NCBI RefSeq assembly: GCF_000820125.1
Contig: NZ_CDBY01000096.1
Coordinates: 1-36,991 of the forward strand
DNA length: 36,991 nucleotides
Reading direction: 5' to 3'
DNA from: Aeromonas simiae
GTDB lineage: Bacteria; Pseudomonadota; Gammaproteobacteria; Enterobacterales; Aeromonadaceae
Positions 8,987-16,280 of the stretch are shown here, piece by piece; the stretch's first letter is position 1; the number at the start of each line of letters is the position of its first letter. Position numbers and translations under genes: made by a program. A model generated the notes under the pieces. That model had not been told where the DNA came from. It saw only the letters and a program-made list of their open reading frames with translations, and searched no databases.

Positions 8987-9883
8987 ATGCCGCAAAAATT
9001 GTTCGAGCTCCTGCGCGGCAGCGCCTCGACCCTGCTGATCTTCGCCAATACCCTGCTGTGGTTTATTCCCGTACTCTTTCTTGGCTTGGCCAAACTGCTG
9101 TTGCCGCTGCGCGGATGGCGCACCGGGTGCAACTGGCTGCTCGATGGCTGCGCCACCTGTTGGATCGGCTTCAACAATCTGGTGCAAAACGCCTTTTCCG
9201 GTACACGAATGGACGTGGTCGGAGTGGACAACCTGACCCATAACGAGTGGTATATGGTGGTCGCTAATCACCAGTCTTGGGTCGACATTCTGGTGCTTCA
9301 GCGGATTTTTAATCGAAAAATCCCCTTTCTGAAATTTTTCCTGAAGAAAGAGCTGATTTGGGTCCCTTTTCTGGGTCTTGCATGGTGGGCACTCGATTTT
9401 CCCTTCATGCGGCGCTATTCCCGTAAGTTTTTGGAAAAACACCCTCAGCTCAGGGGAAAAGATATCGAAACGACGCGCAAGGCGTGCGCCCGTTTCCGCG
9501 ACATGCCGGTGAGCGTGATGAACTTTGTCGAGGGCACGCGTTTTACCTCGGCCAAACACTCGAAACAGGGCTCGCCCTATCGCCATCTGTTGCAGCCGCG
9601 CGCCGGCGGTGTTGCCTTTACCCTGGCTGCCATGGGCGATCAGTTGCACAAGCTGGTGGATGTGACCATCTGCTACCCGCACGGTATCCCGACCTTTTGG
9701 GACTACATGTGTGGCCGCCTCAAGGAGGTGCGCGTCAAGGTGCGGGTGCTGCCCATCGACAGGACGTTGATCGGCGATTACTTCAATAACCCCGAATTTC
9801 AACAGAAGTTCCAGCAGTGGCTCAATGGCCTGTGGTCGGAGAAGGAACAGACCCTGGCTCGCCTGCACGCTGCTGGACAGTAA
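8987..9883 (+). CDS. YihG-like acyltransferase (PlsC family), first tandem copy
   Basis: A 298-residue membrane acyltransferase of the 1-acylglycerol-3-phosphate O-acyltransferase superfamily. A hydrophobic N-terminal segment (FANTLLWFIPVLFLGLAKLL) anchors it in the inner membrane. The catalytic HX4D motif is NHQSWVD near residue 93, and the substrate-binding motif VEGTRFT is near residue 180. RGKDIETTRKAC and PYRHLLQPRAGG are typical of the YihG subgroup. The probable substrate is lysophosphatidic acid or a related lysolipid. The ATG at 8987 is preceded by AAGGAAG. A second, related gene starts 7 bp downstream. Confidence 0.85.
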   Translation: MPQKLFELLRGSASTLLIFANTLLWFIPVLFLGLAKLLLPLRGWRTGCNWLLDGCATCWIGFNNLVQNAFSGTRMDVVGVDNLTHNEWYMVVANHQSWVDILVLQRIFNRKIPFLKFFLKKELIWVPFLGLAWWALDFPFMRRYSRKFLEKHPQLRGKDIETTRKACARFRDMPVSVMNFVEGTRFTSAKHSKQGSPYRHLLQPRAGGVAFTLAAMGDQLHKLVDVTICYPHGIPTFWDYMCGRLKEVRVKVRVLPIDRTLIGDYFNNPEFQQKFQQWLNGLWSEKEQTLARLHAAGQ

Positions 9884-9890
9884 GAGAATC

Positions 9891-10826
9891 ATGCTTAGTT
9901 TTCTGCCCGGACCGATCCTGTTTCTGCTTAGCGCCCTGCTGAGCATCGCCCAGACCGCCTTCTGGGCGACCCTGATCCTCTGCGTCTCACTGGTGAAACT
10001 GCTGCCGATCCCGGTGCTGGCTCATTTGTGCAGCCGCATCAACAACCTGTTGATGCGCGGCTGGCTCGAGAGCAATACCCTGCTCATTCACCTCACCAAC
10101 CGGGTGGAGTGGGAAATCGAAGACAGCACAGACCTGCGCAAGGAGGGGTGGTATCTGGTGGTGTGTAATCACCTGAGCTGGACCGACATCGTGGTGCTGG
10201 GTCATCTGCTGCGCCAGCGCATCCCGGTACCCAAGTTCTTCATGAAGCACGAACTTATCTATATCCCGCTGCTGGGGCTGGCCTGCTGGGGGCTCGACAT
10301 GCCCTTCATGCGCCGCTATTCAAGAGAGTTCCTGCTGCGTAACCCGCATCTGCGCGGCAAGGATATCGAGACCACCCGCAATGCCTGCGAGCAGTTTCGC
10401 CACATCCCGACGACCGTCATCAACTTCGTGGAGGGGACCCGCTTCACCGAGCAGAAACGGGATCAGACCCGCTCCCCCTACCGCCATCTGATGGCCCCCA
10501 AGGCGGCGGGACTGGCGTTCACCCTGGCGGCCATGGGGGATCAGTTCGACAAGCTGATCAACGTTACCCTGAGCTATCCGGATAACCAGGAGGCCCCGTT
10601 TCGGGATTTCCTGATGGGACGCATGACCCGCATCCGGGTGCATATCGAGGAGTTGCCCGTCGAGGGGGCCATGGTGGGGGATTACTTCAACGACAAGCCA
10701 TTCAAGCGCGGCTTCCAGCAGTGGCTCAACGCCCTGTGGGCCGAAAAGGATGCGCGCCTCGCCAGTTGGGAAGCGCAACCAGATCAGGTAGAGGTGCCAA
10801 GCAGGGAGGCCAGCTCGCCGAGCTGA
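9891..10826 (+). CDS. YihG-like acyltransferase (PlsC family), second tandem copy
   Basis: A 311-residue paralogue of the preceding product. Shared motifs in the same order are NHLSWTD (HX4D), PFMRRYSREFL, RGKDIETTRNAC, VEGTRFT and PYRHLMAPKAAG. The N-terminal hydrophobic stretch MLSFLPGPILFLLSALLS is a membrane anchor. The start at 9891 is chosen because the open frame upstream overlaps the first copy and the hydrophobic N-terminus begins here. The two copies are probably co-transcribed and arose by tandem duplication. The last 43 bp overlap the convergent DUF523 gene. Confidence 0.84.
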   Translation: MLSFLPGPILFLLSALLSIAQTAFWATLILCVSLVKLLPIPVLAHLCSRINNLLMRGWLESNTLLIHLTNRVEWEIEDSTDLRKEGWYLVVCNHLSWTDIVVLGHLLRQRIPVPKFFMKHELIYIPLLGLACWGLDMPFMRRYSREFLLRNPHLRGKDIETTRNACEQFRHIPTTVINFVEGTRFTEQKRDQTRSPYRHLMAPKAAGLAFTLAAMGDQFDKLINVTLSYPDNQEAPFRDFLMGRMTRIRVHIEELPVEGAMVGDYFNDKPFKRGFQQWLNALWAEKDARLASWEAQPDQVEVPSREASSPS

Positions 10827-11242
10827 TCTTCGGAAAAGACCGTGATGCCGTGGCGGCGCAGCAGTTGCGCCGTCTTGCCTTCACCGGGCACGTTGATCCC
10901 ATCGAAGCGGCCGCTATAGATGCGGCCGCTGCCACAGGAGGGGCTCCCCTCCTTGAGCAGGGCTATCGTGATGCCCTCGCGCTGACACAGGGCCAGGGCC
11001 AGCGCGGCGCCCCGCTCGAACTCGGCTGTTACGTCCTCGCCGGCTTCGGTCACTACCTGCTCCCCCCGGCGTTCGGCCGGCGGGCGCGGAGTGGCCAGGC
11101 CGCCGGCGACTTCGGGGCAGAAGGGGAGTAGATAACCCTTCGCCCCGAGCTGGTGCAGCCAGTCGCTGAGGATCCCCTTGCTGCGGCCGTCGTAGCGTAC
11201 CGGCATGCCGAGCAGGCAGGCGCTGATCAATATTGGCTTCAT
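10784..11242 (-). CDS. DUF523 / TudS-like [4Fe-4S] protein
   Basis: A 152-residue DUF523 protein with the family signature ACLLGMPVRYDG at the N-terminus. Conserved cysteines are C9 (SACLLG), C42 (PFCPEV) and C103 (GSPSCGSG), which in characterised TudS thiouracil desulfidases bind a [4Fe-4S] cluster. The substrate here is unknown. Its ATG overlaps the stop of nrtR (ATGA, 11239-11242), so it is translationally coupled to the NAD regulator. Its 3' end overlaps the convergent acyltransferase gene by 43 bp. Family assignment is solid; the biochemical role is inference. Confidence 0.88.
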   Translation of the reverse strand: MKPILISACLLGMPVRYDGRSKGILSDWLHQLGAKGYLLPFCPEVAGGLATPRPPAERRGEQVVTEAGEDVTAEFERGAALALALCQREGITIALLKEGSPSCGSGRIYSGRFDGINVPGEGKTAQLLRRHGITVFSEDQLGELASLLGTST

Positions 11243-11889
11243 CCTTCGGCTCCGTTCATCACCTGATCGAACATGACGCAGGAGGGGTCTTCGATGCGAT
11301 AGAGGATCGCCGGGCGCTGGTTACCGGTGCGCTTGCGGCCGGTGTCGCACAAGATCTCGGCGCGGTGGATGCGCTTGCGAAAGGCTGCCGTGTTCATGGG
11401 GGTCTGCAAGATGATCTCATAGGCCCGTTGCAGCTCGGAGAGGGTGAACTCCTCCCCCAGCAGATGCACCGGCAGGGTGCTGTAGCGGCTCTTGACCCGC
11501 AGTCGCTCAAGCGCCTTGGCGATCAGTTGGGCATGGTCGAAGGCGAACGGGCTGCCGGGCAGGCTTTGTAGTGGCAGCCACTGGCCGCGAGAGAGGGGGC
11601 AATCAGGGCTGACCAGGCAGAGATAGACCAGGGTGGTCGACCAGCCGCGCGGATCGCGCGCCCGGCTACCCAGGCTGCACACCTGCTCGCGGTAACACTC
11701 CCCCAGCGCCCACTCCTGCAACAGCCGGTCGAGGGCCGCCTCGAGATCCGGGTCGCGCTCCTCGTCAATGCGCAGGGCCGGGAGTTGCAGGGCATCTTCG
11801 AACGGCGGGCGGTCGCGCCGCTCGAGCAGCAGTTCAAGACGTTCGTCGCGCAGTCGCAGCACCACCACATCCAGACTCATTCTCAGCAT
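11239..11889 (-). CDS. nrtR: NrtR-type Nudix-related transcriptional regulator of NAD metabolism
   Basis: A 216-residue protein. The N-terminal Nudix-like domain (LDVVVLRLRDERLELLLERR, LPALRIDEERDPDLEAALDR) lacks an intact Nudix box: the expected REXXEE core is replaced by DRLLQEWAL, so it probably senses ADP-ribose rather than hydrolysing it efficiently. The C-terminal part (EFTLSELQRAYEIIL, MNTAAFRKRI) is the winged helix typical of NrtR, and RPAILYRI is near the end. GGAG lies 8 nt before the ATG at 11889; an ATG at 11880 is an alternative start. It is divergent from pncA-pncB, the classic location for an NrtR repressor, and shares a stop/start overlap with the DUF523 gene. Confidence 0.85.
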   Translation of the reverse strand: MLRMSLDVVVLRLRDERLELLLERRDRPPFEDALQLPALRIDEERDPDLEAALDRLLQEWALGECYREQVCSLGSRARDPRGWSTTLVYLCLVSPDCPLSRGQWLPLQSLPGSPFAFDHAQLIAKALERLRVKSRYSTLPVHLLGEEFTLSELQRAYEIILQTPMNTAAFRKRIHRAEILCDTGRKRTGNQRPAILYRIEDPSCVMFDQVMNGAEG

Positions 11890-11965
11890 GTCGCTCGCTC
11901 CGCTCGCGTTCGTTAAATGTTTGGTAGATAATATCACAGGAATAATATGTAGTGCAGGAGCGAAC
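11890..11965. promoter_or_regulatory. Divergent nrtR / pncA control region
   Basis: 76 bp between divergent genes. On the plus strand TTGGTA (11921-11926) and TAATAT (11943-11948) are separated by 16 bp and could drive pncA. ATAATAT occurs twice, at 11928-11934 and 11942-11948, exactly 14 bp apart, and GATAATATC is itself an odd palindrome. These are candidates for the NrtR operator, but the motif was not compared with a known consensus. AGGAG precedes the pncA ATG. Confidence 0.5.
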
Positions 11966-12592
11966 ATGAGCCTTATCGCCAGTCTCGATATCGATGCGCA
12001 GAAGGGGTTCACTCCGCTCTGCCCGCAGGAGTTGCCCGTCCCCGAGGGGGATGGCATCGCGGCGGCCCTCAATGCCCAGGCCACGCTGGCGTCCCTGCGT
12101 ATCGGCAGCAAAGATGCCCACCCGGCCTCTGCCGTCTGGGTCGCTGACTCGCCGCTCCAGCCGTTGCCACTGCCCAACGCCGATCTCACCTGGCCGGCCC
12201 ACTGTGTGCCCGGCACGCGGGGGTTTGAGCTGCTCGACGGCCTGCCGGCCCCCATCGATTACGACTTCTTCGTCTGGAAGGGGGTAGAGCCGGATCTGCA
12301 CCCCTATGGGGCCTGCTACCACGACTTGGCAGAGCGCCGCTCTACCGGCCTGCTGGAGTTTTTGCAGGCGCGCGGTGTCGATACCGTGCTGGTGGGCGGG
12401 CTGGCCACCGACTACTGCGTCAAGACCAGCGTGCTGCAGCTGCGCCGCGCCGGCCTGCGTGTCATCGTCCACCTGGCGGCCTGTCGCGGTATTGCTCCCG
12501 ACACGGTGTCGAGCGCCCTGCTTGCCATGCGCGAAGCTGGGGCCGAGCTGGCCGCCGATTTGCATGAAGTTCAACGTCTTCTGGGGTGTTGA
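11966..12592 (+). CDS. pncA: Nicotinamidase (isochorismatase-like cysteine hydrolase)
   Basis: Hydrolyses nicotinamide to nicotinate for NAD salvage. The 208-residue product has the catalytic triad regions: Asp in SLDIDAQKGF near residue 8, Lys in FVWKGVEP, and nucleophile C151 in GGLATDYCVKTS. The metal site shows KDAHP and WPAHCVPGT. The second His that normally follows DxHP in nicotinamidases is absent here (DAHPASA), so metal coordination may differ. ATG 11966 follows an AGGAG. The stop is 1 bp from pncB, so the two steps of nicotinamide recycling are in one operon. Confidence 0.88.
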   Translation: MSLIASLDIDAQKGFTPLCPQELPVPEGDGIAAALNAQATLASLRIGSKDAHPASAVWVADSPLQPLPLPNADLTWPAHCVPGTRGFELLDGLPAPIDYDFFVWKGVEPDLHPYGACYHDLAERRSTGLLEFLQARGVDTVLVGGLATDYCVKTSVLQLRRAGLRVIVHLAACRGIAPDTVSSALLAMREAGAELAADLHEVQRLLGC

Positions 12593-12593
12593 T

Positions 12594-13772
12594 ATGCCGC
12601 CCATTCTAACCAGCCTGCTCGACACCGATGCCTACAAGCTGCACATGCAGCAGGCGGTGTTCCACCACTACCCGGATGCCGAGGTGGTGGCCGAGTTTCA
12701 CAGCCGCAACGATGAGGATCTGTTGCCTCTGATGGGGCAGATCGAGGATCAGCTGCGTCAGGCTGGTCGCCTGCGCCTCTCTCATGACGAGGCGCGTTTT
12801 CTCGCCCGGCGCCCCTTCCTCCATCAGGACTACCTCGACCACCTGAGTCACAAACCACTCGATGCCTCTTTGCTGGAGGTGCACGAGCGGGAAGGGCGCC
12901 TAGCGGTGCGGGTCAGCGGCCTGTGGCAGGATGTGATCCTGTGGGAGATCCCGATCCTCGCCATCATCAGCGAGATGCGTAACCGCTTCCGCTATCCCCA
13001 GCTCGGGGTGAGTGAGGCGATCGCCCAGCTCGACCGGAAGATCGACTGGCTGACCCGCGAGCTCAGCGCCGAGGAGATGGCGGAGTTCAATCTGGTGGAT
13101 TTCGGCACCCGCCGCCGTTTCTCCCATGCGGTGCAGGATGCCGTGGTCGGGCGCCTGTGCGAGCGCCTGCCGGCGTTTCGCGGCACCAGCAACTACCAGC
13201 TGGCGCACAAGTACGATCTACCGGCGGTGGGCACCCAGGCCCACGAGTGGTTCCAGGCCCATCAGCAGCTCGGCTTTCCGCTGGCCCAGAGCCAGCGTGC
13301 CGCCCTGCTCACTTGGCTCGACGAGTTTGCCGATCACCTCGGCATCGCCCTGACCGACTGCATCACCATGGATGCCTTCCTGCGCGACTTCGACTTTGAG
13401 CTGGCCAGCCGCTATCAGGGGCTGCGCCACGACTCGGGTGATCCCGTGGTGTGGGGCGAGAAGGCCATCGCCCACTATCAGCGTCTTGGCATTGACCCGC
13501 GCAGCAAGACCCTGGTCTTCTCCGATGGCTTGGATCTGGAGCGGGCCGTCGGGCTGCTACGCCATTTCCGTGGTCGGGTCAGGCTCAGCTTTGGTATCGG
13601 CACCCATCTCACCTGCGATCTGCCGGGCGCCTCGCCCATGAACATAGTGTTCAAGCTGGTGGAGTGTAACGGGGGGCCGGTGGCCAAGATTTCCGACAGC
13701 GCCGGCAAGACACTCTGTCGTGATGCCGAATTCATCACCCGCCTTAAACAGGCTTTCCATCTTGCCCTGTGA
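12594..13772 (+). CDS. pncB: Nicotinate phosphoribosyltransferase
   Basis: Converts nicotinate and PRPP to nicotinate mononucleotide with ATP hydrolysis, directly after PncA in the salvage route. The 392 residues are close to the usual 400. The N-terminus LLDTDAYKLHMQQAVFHHYP is characteristic. Catalytic/autophosphorylated His is in GTQAHEWF at residue 217, and RHDSGDP and FGIGTHLTCD form the substrate/PRPP site. It starts 1 bp after the pncA stop and ends just before a strong terminator. Confidence 0.95.
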   Translation: MPPILTSLLDTDAYKLHMQQAVFHHYPDAEVVAEFHSRNDEDLLPLMGQIEDQLRQAGRLRLSHDEARFLARRPFLHQDYLDHLSHKPLDASLLEVHEREGRLAVRVSGLWQDVILWEIPILAIISEMRNRFRYPQLGVSEAIAQLDRKIDWLTRELSAEEMAEFNLVDFGTRRRFSHAVQDAVVGRLCERLPAFRGTSNYQLAHKYDLPAVGTQAHEWFQAHQQLGFPLAQSQRAALLTWLDEFADHLGIALTDCITMDAFLRDFDFELASRYQGLRHDSGDPVVWGEKAIAHYQRLGIDPRSKTLVFSDGLDLERAVGLLRHFRGRVRLSFGIGTHLTCDLPGASPMNIVFKLVECNGGPVAKISDSAGKTLCRDAEFITRLKQAFHLAL

Positions 13773-13773
13773 T

Positions 13774-13804
13774 AAATAATCCCGGTTTGGCCGGGATTAT
13801 TTTT
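13774..13804 (+). terminator. Terminator of pncA-pncB
   Basis: CCCGG (13781-13785) pairs with CCGGG (13791-13795) around loop TTTGG. The stem is extended by seven A/T pairs on each side, and a T run reaches 13804. It begins right after the pncB stop. Confidence 0.93.
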
Positions 13805-14127
13805 ACTATGTCCAAATAATTAAATTGAAAAACGTTTTTCATTAATTATTGGATGTGGGTGATTTTATCTTATTTATATAAGATGCAATCGTTTTTCATT
13901 CTGTCGTTCGATATGGCGTTCTGTTTATAAAACCGATTTCTTTATCGTATTTATAACTATATGAATTAATAGCGTTTTATAGCTTGATTTCTGTTTGGAA
14001 CTCAACAAACGTTTGTATTATTTAAGGGCTATCTTTTTCTGTCAGATTGTGACGCCAATCCGCTTTTTTATTGGTTGGGCAGATATGATGCGCCGGTCAA
14101 AATTACAACTCATAGGCTATTCAGGTT
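13805..14127 (+). promoter_or_regulatory. Long AT-rich regulatory region upstream of the nucleoside transporter
   Basis: This 323-bp gene-free stretch is much more AT-rich than its surroundings. It holds a perfect palindrome GAAAAACGTTTTTC (13827-13840) nested in a 43-bp imperfect inverted repeat (13811-13853). CGTTTTTCATT occurs at 13833-13843 and again at 13890-13900, and a hairpin TCTTAT/ATAAGA lies at 13868-13883. A second palindrome ACAAACGTTTGT (14005-14016) sits between a candidate -35 (TTTGGA, 13994-13999) and -10 (TATTAT, 14016-14021). The two palindromes share the core AAACGTTT, typical of LacI-family operators (PurR/CytR type). A 5' UTR of about 100 nt would follow. Confidence 0.65.
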
Positions 14128-15333
14128 ATGCAATATCTTCACTTCGTGCTCGGACTGGCCCTGGTGCTGGTACTGGCGCTGCTCGGCAATCGCCGCGGTT
14201 GGCGCAATATAAAAGTGCGTTACATCATCCAACTGCTGGTGGCGGAACTGGCGCTGGCTTGGTTCATGCTGAACTCCTCGGTGGGGCTGGCCATCATCAG
14301 CGGGTTCGCGGCCGGTTTCACCAAGCTGCTGGAGTTTGCCAAGCAGGGAACCGACTTCGTGTTTGGCGGCCTGCTCAATGAGGGGGCTTTCAGCTTCTTC
14401 CTGATGGTGCTGATGCCCATCGTCTTCATCTCGGTGCTGATCGGCATCCTGCAGTACATTCGTCTGCTGCCGCTGATTATCCGCGGCATCGGTACCGTGC
14501 TGGCCAAGATCAACGGCATGGGTAAGCTGGAATCGTTCAACGCCATCAGCTCGATGATCGTCGGCCAGTCGGAGAACTTCATCGCGCTCAAGAACATACT
14601 GCCGCACATGAACGAGAAGCAGATGTACACCCTGGCTGCGACCGCCATGTCGACCGTCTCCATGTCCATCGTCGGCGCCTACATGCAGATGATCGAGCCG
14701 CGTTACGTGGTGGCGGCCCTGATCCTCAACATGTTCAGCACCTTCGTCGTGCTGTCGCTGATCAACCCCTATGAGCCGGACAACACGGTGACCGATGCCA
14801 AGTCGCTGGCCGAGGGGGATGAGCACCACACCCCGAAGCAGGAGAACTTCTTCGAGATGCTGGGCGAGTACATCATGGCGGGCTTCTCGGTGGCGGTGAT
14901 CGTGGCGGCCATGCTGGTCGGCTTCATCGCCTTGATCGCCATGATCAACTACCTGTTCGAGCTGGCTTTCGGCGTCAATTTCCAACACGTGATGGGCTAC
15001 ATCTTCTATCCTGTGGCCTGGATCATCGGTATCCCGTCCGGTGAAGCGTTGCAGGCGGGCAGTGTGATGGCCACCAAGCTGGTGACCAACGAGTTCGTGG
15101 CCATGATGGATTTGGGCAAGATTGCCGCCCAGCTCTCGCCCCGCACCATCGGCATGCTGTCGATCTTCATGGTGTCGTTCGCTAACTTCAGCTCCATCGG
15201 CATCATCGCCGGTGCGGTCAAGGCTCTGAATGAGGAGAAGGGCAACATGGTTTCCCGCTTCGGTCTCAAGCTGGTGTACGGCTCGACCCTGGTGAGCCTG
15301 CTCTCGGCCGTTATCGCTGGTGTCATGCTGTAA
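14128..15333 (+). CDS. NupC/CNT-family nucleoside transporter
   Basis: A 401-residue inner membrane protein of the concentrative nucleoside transporter family. Hydrophobic helices occur along the whole chain: [16 protein letters not shown] at the N-terminus, [19 protein letters not shown] near residue 90, the signature [14 protein letters not shown] near residue 145, and the C-terminal [21 protein letters not shown], which matches the conserved gate/substrate region. It is expected to import nucleosides with H+ or Na+; the exact substrate cannot be read from sequence. The ribosome binding site is weak (AGG only 2 nt from ATG). The upstream palindromes suggest repression by a LacI-family regulator. 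Confidence 0.9.
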   Translation: MQYLHFVLGLALVLVLALLGNRRGWRNIKVRYIIQLLVAELALAWFMLNSSVGLAIISGFAAGFTKLLEFAKQGTDFVFGGLLNEGAFSFFLMVLMPIVFISVLIGILQYIRLLPLIIRGIGTVLAKINGMGKLESFNAISSMIVGQSENFIALKNILPHMNEKQMYTLAATAMSTVSMSIVGAYMQMIEPRYVVAALILNMFSTFVVLSLINPYEPDNTVTDAKSLAEGDEHHTPKQENFFEMLGEYIMAGFSVAVIVAAMLVGFIALIAMINYLFELAFGVNFQHVMGYIFYPVAWIIGIPSGEALQAGSVMATKLVTNEFVAMMDLGKIAAQLSPRTIGMLSIFMVSFANFSSIGIIAGAVKALNEEKGNMVSRFGLKLVYGSTLVSLLSAVIAGVML

Positions 15334-15357
15334 TCGGTATAGACAGGGTTAACCCAC

Positions 15358-15386
15358 AACCCCGGCTCGCAAGAGCCGGGGTTTTT
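15358..15386 (+). terminator. Terminator of the nucleoside transporter gene
   Basis: AACCCCGGCTC pairs with GAGCCGGGGTT around a GCAA tetraloop and is followed by TTT. Confidence 0.95.
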
Positions 15387-15400
15387 CATGTGCGGCAGAT

Positions 15401-15427
15401 AAAAAAAGGGCCAGCATGCAGCTGGCC
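15401..15427 (-). terminator. Rho-independent terminator of ryhB
   Basis: Minus strand GGCCAGC (15427-15421), loop TGCAT, GCTGGCC (15415-15409), then C and seven T (15407-15401). E. coli RyhB also ends in a GC-rich stem of the form GCCAGC/GCTGGC with a U tail. Confidence 0.93.
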
Positions 15428-15518
15428 GAATCTGGAAGCAATGTGAGCAATGTCGTGCCTTCACAGAGGAGTCCACACTCACCCGGGGGTGATGCCATGG
15501 TGGTCAAATCCGGAACGC
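15401..15518 (-). ncRNA. ryhB: RyhB-type iron-responsive small RNA
   Basis: On the minus strand the segment 15458-15432 reads GCACGACATTGCTCACATTG followed by CTTCCAG. This is the conserved RyhB core as I recall it from E. coli, and it base-pairs with mRNAs of iron-using proteins. The RNA would start near 15518, downstream of a sigma70-like promoter overlapped by a Fur box, and end at an intrinsic terminator (15401-15427), giving about 118 nt. The 5' part contains a small stem TCACCC/GGGTGA. Known RyhB acts with Hfq to repress iron-protein mRNAs when Fur is inactive; that function here is inferred. The start point is predicted, not mapped. Confidence 0.93.
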
Positions 15519-15524
15519 CAGATA

Positions 15525-15553
15525 AAGATAATGATTCTCATTTGTAAAAGCAA
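15525..15553 (-). promoter_or_regulatory. ryhB promoter with overlapping Fur box
   Basis: Minus-strand TTGCTT (15553-15548) and TATCTT (15530-15525) are spaced by 17 bp. The spacer and -10 contain AATGAGAATCATTATC; on the plus strand the 19-mer at 15527-15545 begins GATAATGATTCTCATTTG and matches the Fur consensus at 14 of 19 positions by eye. Fur bound here would block RNA polymerase when iron is plentiful. Confidence 0.9.
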
Positions 15554-15573
15554 GCACCTTGCTACGCCATGAG

Positions 15574-15603
15574 AAAAAAATCGGCCACCCTGAGGTGGCC
15601 GAT
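15574..15603 (-). terminator. Terminator of yhhQ
   Basis: Minus strand ATCGGCCACC pairs with GGTGGCCGAT around a TCAG loop, followed by a T run (15580-15574). It separates yhhQ from the ryhB promoter. Confidence 0.95.
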
Positions 15604-15607
15604 GTGC

Positions 15608-16273
15608 TCACTGATTCACGGGATGCAGGGCCAGCGCCGGTTCGCCGACCAGCTTGCGGGCCAGATAGCGCAGCAGTACGCCATAGAGCGGAACGAACAA
15701 CCCCAGGCTGATGATCAGCTTGAAGGTGTAATCGACCATGGCGATCTCGACCCAGTGCTCGGCCATGAAGGGATCGCTGCTCTTCCAAAATGCCACCGAG
15801 AAGAAGCTGACCGTGTCGATGAGGTTGCCAAATAGGGTCGAGACGGTCGGTGCCACCCACCATGCCTTGAGCTGGCGTAACCGGTTGAACACCACCACAT
15901 CCATGAACTGGCCGATGGCGTAGGCCATGAAGCTGGCCAGGGCGATGCGCGCCACAAACAGGTTGAACACGCTGAGCTGGTTCATCCCCTGATATTGCCC
16001 CTCGAAGAAAAGCACCGAGAGCACATAAGAGACGGCCAGCGCCGGCAGCATCACCAGCTGGATGATCTTGCGCGCCAGCGGGGCCCCGAAGATCCGCACC
16101 GTGAGATCGGTGGCCAGGAAGATGAAGGGAAAGCTGAAGGCGCCCCAGGTGGTGTGAAAGCCGAAAATGGTGATCGGCAGCTGCACCAAGTAGTTGCTGC
16201 TTGCGATGATCAGGATATGAAAGAGAGAGAGACGGATCAGGGCCGTCTGGTACTGATAGGACGTCAGATTCAC
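15608..16273 (-). CDS. yhhQ: YhhQ family queuosine precursor (preQ0/preQ1) transporter
   Basis: An integral membrane protein of the VUT/ECF-like family that imports 7-deazaguanine precursors for queuosine in tRNA. The GTG start at 16273 gives 221 residues, the same length as E. coli YhhQ, and follows AAAAAGG by 7 nt; the open frame continues upstream but has no supported start there. Family motifs are SSNYLVQLPITIFGFHTTWG, FSFPFIFLATDLTVRIFGAP and ARKII, VARIALASFMAYAIGQFMD, and STLFGNLIDT. Several hydrophobic helices are visible. The 5' leader holds a preQ1-I-like riboswitch whose last bases are the Shine-Dalgarno GG, which fits ligand-dependent translation control. Confidence 0.94.
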   Translation of the reverse strand: MNLTSYQYQTALIRLSLFHILIIASSNYLVQLPITIFGFHTTWGAFSFPFIFLATDLTVRIFGAPLARKIIQLVMLPALAVSYVLSVLFFEGQYQGMNQLSVFNLFVARIALASFMAYAIGQFMDVVVFNRLRQLKAWWVAPTVSTLFGNLIDTVSFFSVAFWKSSDPFMAEHWVEIAMVDYTFKLIISLGLFVPLYGVLLRYLARKLVGEPALALHPVNQ

Positions 16274-16280
16274 GTTGTGA

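Noticed and set aside
14046-14061. Possible CRP site TGTGA upstream of the nucleoside transporter
   Set aside because: Only one half-site is good; the other half does not resemble TCACA.
15357-15498. Short minus-strand ATG frame running through the ryhB RNA
   Set aside because: No Shine-Dalgarno; it reads through the ryhB terminator and into the transporter terminator, so a single mRNA is unlikely.
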